DNA of 7,808 nt, from the NCBI GenBank assembly GCA_016928395.1, contig JAFGKV010000113.1, positions 1-7,808 on the forward strand. Direction: 5' to 3'. Each line of letters opens with the position of its first letter. Within the stretch, counting starts at the first letter, position 1. The DNA is from Candidatus Fermentibacterota bacterium (GTDB lineage Bacteria; JAFGKV01). Under the pieces are notes generated by a model, which worked only from the letters and a program-made list of their open reading frames with translations, made no database searches and was not told the DNA's origin. Both the position numbers and the translations under genes were made by a program. Shown here piece by piece: positions 1-5,645 of the stretch.

Positions 1-39
1 TCGTCCATTCGTCCATTCGTCCATTCGTCCATTCGTCCA
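1..39. repeat. 8-bp tandem repeat (tcgtccat), five copies, cut by the window edge
   Basis: Four exact copies of tcgtccat are followed by a fifth that departs only at its last base (tcgtccac). The array starts at base 1, so its true length is unknown. It ends 18 bases before the start codon of the aminotransferase gene. Because 8 is not a multiple of 3, each strand reads the same octapeptide cycle in all its frames (SSIRPFVH on +, MDEWTNGR on -), and no stop codon occurs in any frame. It may be intergenic, or it may be the tail of an upstream gene: one frame that crosses it ends in a TGA at 59-61, overlapping the ATG at 58. Confidence 0.95.
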
Positions 40-57
40 CAGAGCCGGGGTCCTCCC

Positions 58-1113
58 ATGATTCACATGAACTATGCGTCGCAGGCGCTCTTGCCGGAGG
101 TTTCGGCTCGGGCCGCCGCGACCGTGTATGCGCAGTACGCCGCGGCCGGGTCGTTGCCCTTCGACGTGTGGCGCGGCATCGCGGATACCGCTCGTCGCCG
201 GGCCGCGGATCTGGCCAAGGTGCCGCCGTCGGACATCGCCTTTGTCGCCAGCACGACCCATGGCCTGCACTGTGCCATGCACCTGGTTCCCTGGGAGCCG
301 GGAGACCGGGTCGTGGTGTCCGGTGCATTTCCGACCATACTCGCGCCATGGATGTATGGAGAACTGCCTGGCGTCAGGCCGGAGTTCCTGCCCTGGACAG
401 ACCCCGATGCCGTGTTGGCAGGGATCGCCGCGGCCGCTGCCCGAGGGCCGGTCAGGGCCGTGTTCGTTGACTGGGTTCACTACATCACCGGCAGAGCACT
501 CCCCCTGGAGAAGGTCCGCCTTCTCATCGGCCCCGACGGGTATCTCGTCGCGGACGTGATGCAGGGTCTCGGGCTTCTGCCGTCACCCGCCCGGCATGTC
601 GATATCATGGTGGCCGGCGGCACCAAGTGGCTCATGGGCCCGGAGGGTACCGGCATCCTGTACCTCAACCCCGCTCGTCGATGGAACAGCGGGCCCGTCG
701 GGTGGCTCTCGGCTGAGTATGAGGGCTTCACCCACTGCATGCCGCCCCGCCCGCCGGATCCGGGTGCCCGACGGCTGGAAGCGGGCACGAGGAACACGCC
801 AGGCATCGCCGCGCTCTCCCAGAGCATCAACCTCATTCTCGAGGCAGGTGACCCCTGGCGCGTGGTCCAACCCATGGTGCAGGCCCTCATCTCGGGCGGG
901 CGCGAACTCGGGCTTCAGCCCTCGGCAGATAGACCGGAGAGCGGCATCGTGGGTTTGGCCTTTCCCGATCCGGTGAGTGTCGCCGCCGTTCTCCTGGATC
1001 GCGGCGTTCGAGTATCGGCCCGCGACACGTGGCTGCGGATCTCGCCCCACTTCGTCAACACCATGGACGAGGTGCAGGCGTTGCTGTCGATCCTGGCCTT
1101 GCTCGCCGGGTGA
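58..1113 (+). CDS. Class V aminotransferase-fold PLP-dependent enzyme
   Basis: A 351-residue cytosolic protein of the class V aminotransferase/cysteine desulfurase superfamily. The N-terminus (HMNYASQALLP) matches the family's usual opening strand. STTHG at 65-69 lies where the PLP phosphate is bound. VADVMQGLG supplies Asp166 for the pyridine nitrogen and Gln169. GGTKWLMGPEGTG carries the Schiff-base Lys190. LEAGTRNTPGI (240-250) and the C-terminal RISPHFVNTMDEV, with candidate carboxylate-binding Arg327, complete the fold. The residue before the lysine is Thr, where desulfurases normally have His, and no catalytic Cys loop is evident. Cysteine desulfurase activity is therefore not supported. 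An epimerase, lyase or transaminase of the isopenicillin-epimerase/kynureninase-like branch is more plausible, but the substrate cannot be read. The length is slightly below the usual 370-400. The start at 58 keeps the full first motif; ATG 67 would trim it. The ribosome site is weak (GGGG at 47-50). Confidence 0.92.
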   Translation: MIHMNYASQALLPEVSARAAATVYAQYAAAGSLPFDVWRGIADTARRRAADLAKVPPSDIAFVASTTHGLHCAMHLVPWEPGDRVVVSGAFPTILAPWMYGELPGVRPEFLPWTDPDAVLAGIAAAAARGPVRAVFVDWVHYITGRALPLEKVRLLIGPDGYLVADVMQGLGLLPSPARHVDIMVAGGTKWLMGPEGTGILYLNPARRWNSGPVGWLSAEYEGFTHCMPPRPPDPGARRLEAGTRNTPGIAALSQSINLILEAGDPWRVVQPMVQALISGGRELGLQPSADRPESGIVGLAFPDPVSVAAVLLDRGVRVSARDTWLRISPHFVNTMDEVQALLSILALLAG

Positions 1114-1220
1114 GCGACGCACGTTCCTTGCGTTCGACGCCGTGCGAAGCCTGGCGCAATTGGCTACCGCCACGAAGGGAGTAGGGGGGCGTGAAACGGC
1201 TCGCGCCCATGTGACACCGC

Positions 1221-1280
1221 ACGCCGCCTCGGGACGGCGTTTCTCCGTCCGGATTCGGACAGGCGTGTCCGCTCACGCCT
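1221..1280 (+). other. Cluster of adjacent and mutually exclusive hairpins
   Basis: ACGCCG (1221-1226) pairs with CGGCGT (1235-1240), followed by TTCTCC. GTCCG (1247-1251) pairs with CGGAC (1256-1260) over a 4-base loop. AGGCGTG (1261-1267) pairs perfectly with CACGCCT (1274-1280) over a 6-base loop. A competing hairpin, CGGACA (1256-1261) with TGTCCG (1266-1271), would exclude the last two. The first stem with its short T-rich tail could be a weak terminator for the aminotransferase gene. The set could also be an attenuator-like switch or simply GC-rich palindromes. Confidence 0.45.
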
Positions 1281-1395
1281 CGCGTATCGGCGTGCGGCCG
1301 GCTGAGGGCCCCGGGGCGCGACTACCCTCGACGAAGGGCAAGGCCCCCGTGCGACAAGGTTAAGTGACCACCCAGCCGTTCGCGGACGTGGCGGT

Positions 1396-1509
1396 ACACG
1401 CTCGCGGCACGCCTCATGCAGAAGGAAGGCCACGCCGGTGTCCGAGCCGGCCAGCGACCACCAGCGGCAGGTCCCGGTGCACGACGATATCCGCCAGATG
1501 GGCGGAAGG
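1396..1509 (+). repeat. Repeated intergenic block, copy A
   Basis: This block matches 5295-5406 in the same orientation. The left part, 1396-1422, is identical at 20 of 27 positions to 5295-5321, and six of the seven differences are transitions. The middle (1423-1462, 40 bases) is variable but of nearly equal length (39 bases in copy B). The core, 1463-1494, matches 28 of 32 columns with one single-base gap. The tail 1495-1509 adds 10 of 15. The core begins 251 bases before the ATG of the barrel gene. It can fold as a hairpin: GCGG(C)AGGTC at 1464-1473 with GATATCCGC at 1486-1494, leaving a bulged C and a 12-base loop. Confidence 0.75.
1405..1420 (+). promoter_or_regulatory. Possible sigma-54 (-24/-12) promoter in block A
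   Basis: CGGCACGCCTCATGCA has the GG and GC doublets exactly 10 bases apart. It agrees with TGGCACG-N4-TTGCA except at the first base of each half. It aligns with the better match at 5304-5319 in copy B. The predicted start would lie near 1431, giving a leader of about 280 bases to the barrel gene. No sigma-54 activator gene or obvious upstream enhancer repeats are visible in the window, so a chance match remains quite possible. Confidence 0.25.
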
Positions 1510-1701
1510 CAAAATGGTCGCAACGGCTCGGCCACCGGCATCATTGTTTCCGAACCCCAAAGCCCCTTCGTCCGTCACACAACAGTGCAGCCTCCGCAAC
1601 GCGCAGGGAGTCCCGCCGCAGACAACCCAAGAACCTCTTGCGGTGCTGAGACTTCGAACACAAGCTTTCTCGCGAAGTCAGTGGAACCTCATGCATTGAA
1701 G

Positions 1702-1707
1702 GGAGGG
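1702..1707 (+). promoter_or_regulatory. Ribosome binding site fixing the barrel gene start
   Basis: GGAGGG, within the longer purine run GAAGGGAGGG, ends six bases before ATG 1714. That start begins a classic signal peptide, so it is preferred over the open frame further upstream. Confidence 0.85.
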
Positions 1708-1713
1708 CAGATC

Positions 1714-3894
1714 ATGCGAACATGCGTAGCCATTGCGCTTGTGGGACTGTCGCCCCTCTGTGGAGCCGTTGCCGGGGGAGAGACCTGGCGGATGGTTCGT
1801 ACGACGGAGCCGCCCGTGCTGGACGGACGATTGGATGACCCGTGCTGGGCCTCATCACTAGCTCGCGCGGGGTTCATTCAACGGGATCCTCGCCCTGGCG
1901 AGCCCTCCACGGAGGAGACTACTCTCTACGCAGTCTACACCGACCGCGCGCTGTACATCGCGTTTTTCTGCGGGGACAGTCAGCCCGACCGCATCGTGTC
2001 GAGGCTTCGCAGCCGGGACAGCAGCGTGTGGCCCGATGACAATATTGACCTGTGGATCGACCCGACCGGGAACGGGCTGCAGCTCTACTACTTCTCCACC
2101 AATCCATCAGGTGTGAAGTATGATGCGCTCTACACCAGCCGCGGCCAAGACTCCAATCCCCTCTGGAATGCCCATTGGGATGTGGCCGCCGCGGTGGGGG
2201 AGGACGGCTGGAACGCCGAGTTCGAAATCCCGTTCTCCAACCTCAAGTTTGACTCTGATTCAAAGAAGCCTTGGCTCTTCAACGCAGGCCGGCTCATCCG
2301 GCGCACCGGCGAGGAGAGCTACACGACAGCAGTGCCTTACGAGCACAACATGTTCTACGTCGAGGATGCAGTGCGTCTCGTGGGGCTTGAGGGGATTGAC
2401 CCGGGCGTCGGCGTCAAGGTAACCCCCTACGCCAAGGGCGACCACCGATGGTTCCCCCCGCTGCCCACAGAAGACAACACCGACTTTCAGGGCAATGCGG
2501 GCATTGACATCGATGTCGACATCGGCAGCAATCTGACGCTGGCGGCGGCAGTCTATCCCGACTTCGCCGAAATCGATCTGAATCCTGACCAGTACCAGAT
2601 CGGGTTTGACCAGATCTTCGTGCCTGAGACGCGCCCCTTCTTTCTCCGCGACTCCAACTACTTCAATACCATCAACTTCCAGCCCTTCTACTCCCGGCGA
2701 ATCGGCACACGCCTGTTCGACGAGAATGGCGTCTACCACGATGCGGACATCGTGGTCGGTGCACGGCTGACGGGCAAGGTGGGGAAAGTGGGTATGGGTG
2801 CGTTCTATGCCCACACGGATGAGGCATTGAGCGAGCCCGCCTCCGACTGGGTAATCGGACGCACTGCGTATGAGCTGGGACCCCGCTCGTTTGTCGGCCT
2901 GGTAGGAACCATGCGGAGCGCAACCGCGGTGAATTACGATGGGACGGCCTATTCCGCGTACGACTTCGGCAGTTTCGGCCTCGACTACGAGTACTACTTC
3001 AAGGACAACTGGAACACGTGGGGCATGCTCATAGGCACCCACGACACCAGGTTTCCAAGGAACGAGCTCAGCGCGCAGTATGGCCACAGCGGAGGCATGG
3101 CCTGGCGGCGGGGAGGCTTCGAAGCCTGGGGCAACTATGTCGATTCCGCCGAGCGCTTCTCCACAGACGAAACGGGTTTCGTTCCCCGTACCGACGTTCG
3201 GACGGTCGAGGGGGGAGTCTCCCAGCAGTGGGGATTCGGCGATGCCCTCTTCAGGAACCTACGCGCCCATCTTCACGGGATCCAGCACCGCGATCGTGAC
3301 TGGGACCGGGCCTTCGACCAGTATGAGCTCGAGCTTTCGACCCTCACCCGGTTCAGCTGGCGGTTGAACCTGAACCTGATCGCTGGGGTTGATCAGAGGT
3401 TCTACCGCGAAGGCGAGAAGCACGACTTCTACGGGTTGGCCACCGAGTTCAACACGAATCCCGCAGCAGTCGTCAGCCTGTTCGGAGAGACCATCTACGG
3501 GTCTCTGGCCGATTACACCACGAGCTCATGGGGCCGTTTGTCTCACAACAGCCTTGGCGTCTCCATCTCTCCTTTGACCCAACTTCAACTGGGCGGCCAT
3601 CTCCAGTACAACCGCTGGTGGATGGACAAGGGGCAGCCTTCGTCCGACTATGATGTGGCCATCTGGCAGACCACGGCCGAGTATTTGTTCACCCGGGAGC
3701 TCTTCTTCAGGCTCTTTGGCCAGGGATCGACCCAGAACGACCAAAACGTGTTCCGGGCCCTGCTGGGCTGGGAGTACACGCCAGATTCGAACCTCTACCT
3801 GGCCTATGAGCAGTGGCGTGACGACTCGGATGGCGCCTTCGAGCTGGTCAACCACGGCATCTTCCTGAAGCTCGACCACTTCGTGCAGTTCTGA
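1714..3894 (+). CDS. Secreted CBM9-like / DUF5916 outer-membrane barrel protein
   Basis: A 726-residue protein. Residues 1-20 form a Sec signal peptide (short positive end, hydrophobic core, AVA before likely cleavage); Cys15 is not in a lipobox. Residues about 32-225 look like the carbohydrate-binding family 9-like domain: PPVLDGRLDDPCW, the LYIAFFCGDSQPDRI strand, and DDNIDLWIDPTGNG. Residues about 235-726 are the DUF5916 region, marked by YPDFAEIDLNPDQ (281-293), the VPETRPFFLRD motif (303-313) and FYSRRIG (325-331). The rest has alternating aromatic strands typical of an outer-membrane beta-barrel, ending in a C-terminal Phe (DHFVQF) like a BAM recognition signal. The length is normal for the family. 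The ligand and exact role of these proteins are not established; binding or uptake of glycans or other organic matter is only suggested by the CBM9-like part. The gene stands alone, with a 600-bp leader region holding repeated block A. Confidence 0.92.
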   Translation: MRTCVAIALVGLSPLCGAVAGGETWRMVRTTEPPVLDGRLDDPCWASSLARAGFIQRDPRPGEPSTEETTLYAVYTDRALYIAFFCGDSQPDRIVSRLRSRDSSVWPDDNIDLWIDPTGNGLQLYYFSTNPSGVKYDALYTSRGQDSNPLWNAHWDVAAAVGEDGWNAEFEIPFSNLKFDSDSKKPWLFNAGRLIRRTGEESYTTAVPYEHNMFYVEDAVRLVGLEGIDPGVGVKVTPYAKGDHRWFPPLPTEDNTDFQGNAGIDIDVDIGSNLTLAAAVYPDFAEIDLNPDQYQIGFDQIFVPETRPFFLRDSNYFNTINFQPFYSRRIGTRLFDENGVYHDADIVVGARLTGKVGKVGMGAFYAHTDEALSEPASDWVIGRTAYELGPRSFVGLVGTMRSATAVNYDGTAYSAYDFGSFGLDYEYYFKDNWNTWGMLIGTHDTRFPRNELSAQYGHSGGMAWRRGGFEAWGNYVDSAERFSTDETGFVPRTDVRTVEGGVSQQWGFGDALFRNLRAHLHGIQHRDRDWDRAFDQYELELSTLTRFSWRLNLNLIAGVDQRFYREGEKHDFYGLATEFNTNPAAVVSLFGETIYGSLADYTTSSWGRLSHNSLGVSISPLTQLQLGGHLQYNRWWMDKGQPSSDYDVAIWQTTAEYLFTRELFFRLFGQGSTQNDQNVFRALLGWEYTPDSNLYLAYEQWRDDSDGAFELVNHGIFLKLDHFVQF

Positions 3895-4344
3895 GGGAGT
3901 TGCGCAGGAACGTCACAAGGACGGCATGAACTCTGAGGGAACTAGGTCAGCCCGGTATTTCCCTTCTATGCACGGCGGCTCGATTGGCCTTGCAGAACGT
4001 ATCCTTCCGTCAGAAGTCCGTCAGAAGTGGATTCAAAGTGCCCGGAGTACGGCGAGGCCTCTCCGCGGCGTGAGACAAGGATTCCCAGAGGGGCCTTGAA
4101 CCCTCGCCTCTTTCGCGTGTTCACACCTCGTCCACAGACGGCATATCCTCGATAGGGCAGATCTCGTCTCGGAAAAGACCCTCCGCCACTGTCGGCCCGT
4201 GCCGAAGGGGTCCTCGTCTTTCTGGCAGCGCACGGGGTTCGGGTTCCGGTCTCAGCCCGAACTGCGGGTTCCCGACTCGTTCGGAGCTCGTCCCCGGATC
4301 CCTTTACCGCGTCCCCTTCTTCAGTTTCGAGTTTTGGATGTCCT
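3895..4344. other. 450-bp convergent intergenic region
   Basis: This lies between the stops of the barrel gene and the DUF3159 gene, which point at each other. Two weak stems are visible: AGGGAA (3936-3941) with TTCCCT (3959-3964) over a 17-base loop, and GTTCGGG (4237-4243) with CCCGAAC (4256-4262) over a 12-base loop. Neither has a proper T-tract, so no intrinsic terminator is called. An 11-bp direct duplication is at 4006-4027. No convincing gene or RNA gene was recognised. Confidence 0.65.
4006..4027. repeat. Perfect 11-bp tandem duplication (tccgtcagaag x2)
   Basis: Two exact adjacent copies, 4006-4016 and 4017-4027, in the convergent intergenic DNA. It is a short duplication with no visible function; replication slippage is the simplest origin. 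Confidence 0.9.
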
Positions 4345-5025
4345 CTAGAACCCTCTGCGCTGCCCACGCCAGGGAGGCGGCGCGGCGGCGTTGAACTCCT
4401 CGACGCTGGGCCCGCCCAGGATGCGCAATCGGCGCACGCCATACAGGTAAGAGACGACCAGCAACACCACGGTGGCTGGCCATCCGCCGATAAGGCCCAC
4501 TGCAGCCAGGGCGGCTGCGGATCCACGCCGGAACAAGGCGATCTGAAGGCCAAGCCTGAGGCCGAAGAACAGCGCCCATGCAACGGTAACCTCGGCGTAT
4601 GCGGGGCATACTCTGGGATGCCAGTACCAGCGAAGGGGCCATCGCCGGGCCACGTGGCTGGTCAATGCAACCATGGGCCTTCGTACGACAACGCTGACGA
4701 GACAGAGCACGATGGTGAACGCATTGCTCACGATGCCAGGAAGGAAATAGGCCTCGGCGCGGCCCATCCCCCACGAGAGCCCGGCTGCAACGGCGACACC
4801 CGCCATCCCCGCTGCGGCGTAGACGATGCGATGTCCCCGAGTGAGGCGCAGGATCCCTATCAGCACGGCCGCTCCGACGGCCGCAACGGCAGCCTGAAGG
4901 AGAGTGGCAAACCTTAGCGCGATCACGAAAACCACTGGCGGGAGTACCGAATCGATGGGGCCGCCGCGGCCTCCCAGTACCGTGCGTAGTTCCTCCCACA
5001 CTTCGCGAATGATGCTCTTTGACAT
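4345..5025 (-). CDS. DUF3159 family integral membrane protein
   Basis: A 226-residue protein with about six hydrophobic helices (roughly 28-45, 47-60, 67-85, 92-114, 143-165, 171-197). The family signature is good: a short amphipathic N-terminus leading to LGGRGGPIDSVLPPVVFV (17-34), YFLPGIVSNAF (93-103), VRRPMVAL (114-121), then VAWALFFGLRLGLQ (148-161) and GLIGGWPATV (177-186). I recall the family as conserved in Actinobacteria with no assigned biochemical function, so none is given here. The frame is open to 5205 without a start-like context. ATG 5025 is chosen because it begins the family's own N-terminus, with a weak AGGA about ten bases upstream. The gene is divergent from the phosphatase gene and convergent with the barrel gene, so it is transcribed alone. 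Its leader contains two small hairpins and a possible 22-codon upstream frame (5037-5105). Confidence 0.85.
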   Translation of the reverse strand: MSKSIIREVWEELRTVLGGRGGPIDSVLPPVVFVIALRFATLLQAAVAAVGAAVLIGILRLTRGHRIVYAAAGMAGVAVAAGLSWGMGRAEAYFLPGIVSNAFTIVLCLVSVVVRRPMVALTSHVARRWPLRWYWHPRVCPAYAEVTVAWALFFGLRLGLQIALFRRGSAAALAAVGLIGGWPATVVLLVVSYLYGVRRLRILGGPSVEEFNAAAPPPWRGQRRGF

Positions 5026-5036
5026 GGGTCGGGTTC

Positions 5037-5105
5037 CTAAGCTCTCTTCGGGTCGTGTTCCGTCGGCGATGACAGGGATCTGTCGGGGCTCCTGAAGAAC
5101 CCCAT
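5037..5105 (-). other. Possible 22-codon leader ORF before DUF3159
   Basis: On the minus strand an ATG at 5105 opens a 22-codon frame that stops with TAG at 5037-5039, eleven bases before the DUF3159 start. AAGGTGG, close to a Shine-Dalgarno sequence, precedes it by about ten bases. The stop codon overlaps the weak AGGA of the next gene. The peptide (MGFFRSPDRSLSSPTEHDPK...) is hydrophilic and resembles nothing I know. It could couple translation to the downstream gene or be chance. Confidence 0.25.
5071..5103 (-). other. Two adjacent small hairpins in the DUF3159 leader
   Basis: GACAG (5071-5075) pairs with CTGTC (5080-5084) over GGAT. Directly beside it, GGGG (5085-5088) can pair with CCCC (5100-5103), with two further inner pairs. 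They lie 46-78 bases upstream of the DUF3159 start codon and could affect its translation. They are short, so confidence is low. Confidence 0.3.
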
Positions 5106-5294
5106 GAGGCCATACCACCTTACATCGCCTCACAATGAATGCACTCGCGCCCAGGGATGGGCAGTCCTGTCCGGTTGTGGACAGCACGAGACAGGGCTTT
5201 CCCATGCAACCTGCATTCCGCTTCTCACCACGGCAACTTCCTGTGGCACTGCTTTCAATGCTTCCGCGTCAGCTAGCCAGGGTGCCGCACACCC

Positions 5295-5406
5295 ACGTGC
5301 TCGTGGTACGCTCCTTGCAGACTGGATCACCAAGGCCGTCGCGGAAACCCCGGTGGTAGCAGCGGCATGTCCCGTGCACGACGACGTCCGCGTGGTGGGC
5401 GAATGG
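5295..5406 (+). repeat. Repeated intergenic block, copy B
   Basis: Partner of 1396-1509. The core, 5361-5391, forms a nine-pair bulged hairpin: GCGG(C)ATGTC at 5362-5371 with GACGTCCGC at 5383-5391, and an 11-base loop CCGTGCACGAC. The bulged C and the loop are kept in copy A, apart from one extra loop base there. Copy B's core begins 285 bases before the phosphatase start, in the same orientation as that gene. On the minus strand both copies can be read as similar short peptides (AD(I/V)VVH...D(L/M)PL) only if a one-base frameshift is allowed in copy B. This leaves a decayed coding relic as an alternative. Confidence 0.75.
5304..5319 (+). promoter_or_regulatory. Possible sigma-54 (-24/-12) promoter in block B
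   Basis: TGGTACGCTCCTTGCA differs from TGGCACG-N4-TTGCA at one defined position only, and has the required 10-base gap between the GG and GC doublets. The predicted start is near 5330, about 315 bases before the phosphatase gene, so the transcript leader would contain the conserved hairpin at 5362-5391. No bEBP gene or enhancer site is seen in the window. Confidence 0.35.
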
Positions 5407-5594
5407 GACACACCATCGGGGTTCCCCGGCGTCTTTCTCTTTCGATCCGTGACTGCCAGACCCTATCACCTGTTCATGCGCTCCTCTGGTGCGGGGTTTT
5501 GCCGCTCAGTGTCCGGTGATGGAACGACACTCACGCGGCGTCGTTGCACTCCATCGAAGGGTATGTTTCTTCCTCCTCGTCTCCGGTCCCCCAT

Positions 5595-5608
5595 GGGGCG
5601 CACGCCCC
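5595..5608 (+). other. Near-perfect palindrome GGGGCG-CA-CGCCCC upstream of phosphatase gene
   Basis: A 6-bp inverted repeat separated by two bases, 37 bases upstream of the GTG. An extra CCCC at 5588-5591 can compete for the same GGGG. It could be an operator or an mRNA hairpin near the ribosome site. A two-base loop favours a protein-binding palindrome over an RNA hairpin, but nothing identifies a regulator. Confidence 0.4.
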
Positions 5609-5633
5609 GCGGATATGCACTCACTTGTCTCGC

Positions 5634-5639
5634 GAGGAG
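5634..5639 (+). promoter_or_regulatory. Ribosome binding site fixing a GTG start
   Basis: GAGGAG lies six bases before GTG 5646. That start places a short KLRTQ segment directly before the first membrane helix. An in-frame ATG at 5544 exists but would add 34 low-complexity residues and has no comparable site. Confidence 0.8.
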
Positions 5640-5645
5640 AGCTTC

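Larger units (their letters stand above)
1114..1713. other. 600-bp intergenic region with hairpins and repeated block A
   Basis: No reading frame here resembles a known protein. The frame in front of the barrel gene stays open back to 1438, but it lacks a ribosome site there and would bury the signal peptide. What can be seen is a cluster of GC-rich hairpins (1221-1280), a perfect 10-bp palindrome GCCCCGGGGC (1308-1317), repeated block A (about 1396-1509), and the ribosome site of the next gene. No convincing sigma-70 promoter was found. Confidence 0.7.
5026..5645. other. 620-bp divergent intergenic region with repeated block B
   Basis: Separates the divergent DUF3159 and phosphatase genes and must hold both promoters. 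Visible elements are the DUF3159 leader hairpins (5071-5103), repeated block B (about 5295-5406) with a sigma-54-like motif, a tight palindrome at 5595-5608, and the phosphatase ribosome site. Several frames stay open across it (for example 5104-5649 on +), but none looks like a protein family. The simplest reading is non-coding DNA kept open by high GC. Confidence 0.65.

Noticed and set aside
1-39. CRISPR array
   Set aside because: The repeat is a contiguous 8-bp tandem unit without spacers, so it is not CRISPR.
1360-1366. GTTAAGT as an integron attC core (GTTRRRY)
   Set aside because: A single short match with no paired RYYYAAC at a suitable distance and no integrase. The repeated blocks also lack the attC core pair.
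1438-1713. N-terminal extension of the barrel protein in the same frame
   Set aside because: No ribosome site at 1438. It would place 92 residues in front of a clear signal peptide that has its own strong ribosome site, and it crosses the repeated block.
2260-3087. Long antisense frame of 275 codons inside the barrel gene
   Set aside because: It mirrors a well-supported DUF5916 frame in GC-rich DNA, has no recognisable domains, and its composition (many H, R, V) is typical of a shadow frame.
3936-3964. Intrinsic terminator for the barrel gene
   Set aside because: Only a 6-bp stem with a 17-base loop and no T-tract afterward (TCTATGC).
4304-5113. Minus-strand frame of 269 codons overlapping DUF3159
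   Set aside because: Arg/Ser/Pro-rich with no hydrophobic pattern; the overlapping frame has clear membrane helices and family motifs.
5544-5645. Earlier ATG start for the phosphatase gene
   Set aside because: No ribosome site, and it adds 34 residues of low-complexity sequence before the first membrane helix. GTG 5646 has GAGGAG six bases upstream.
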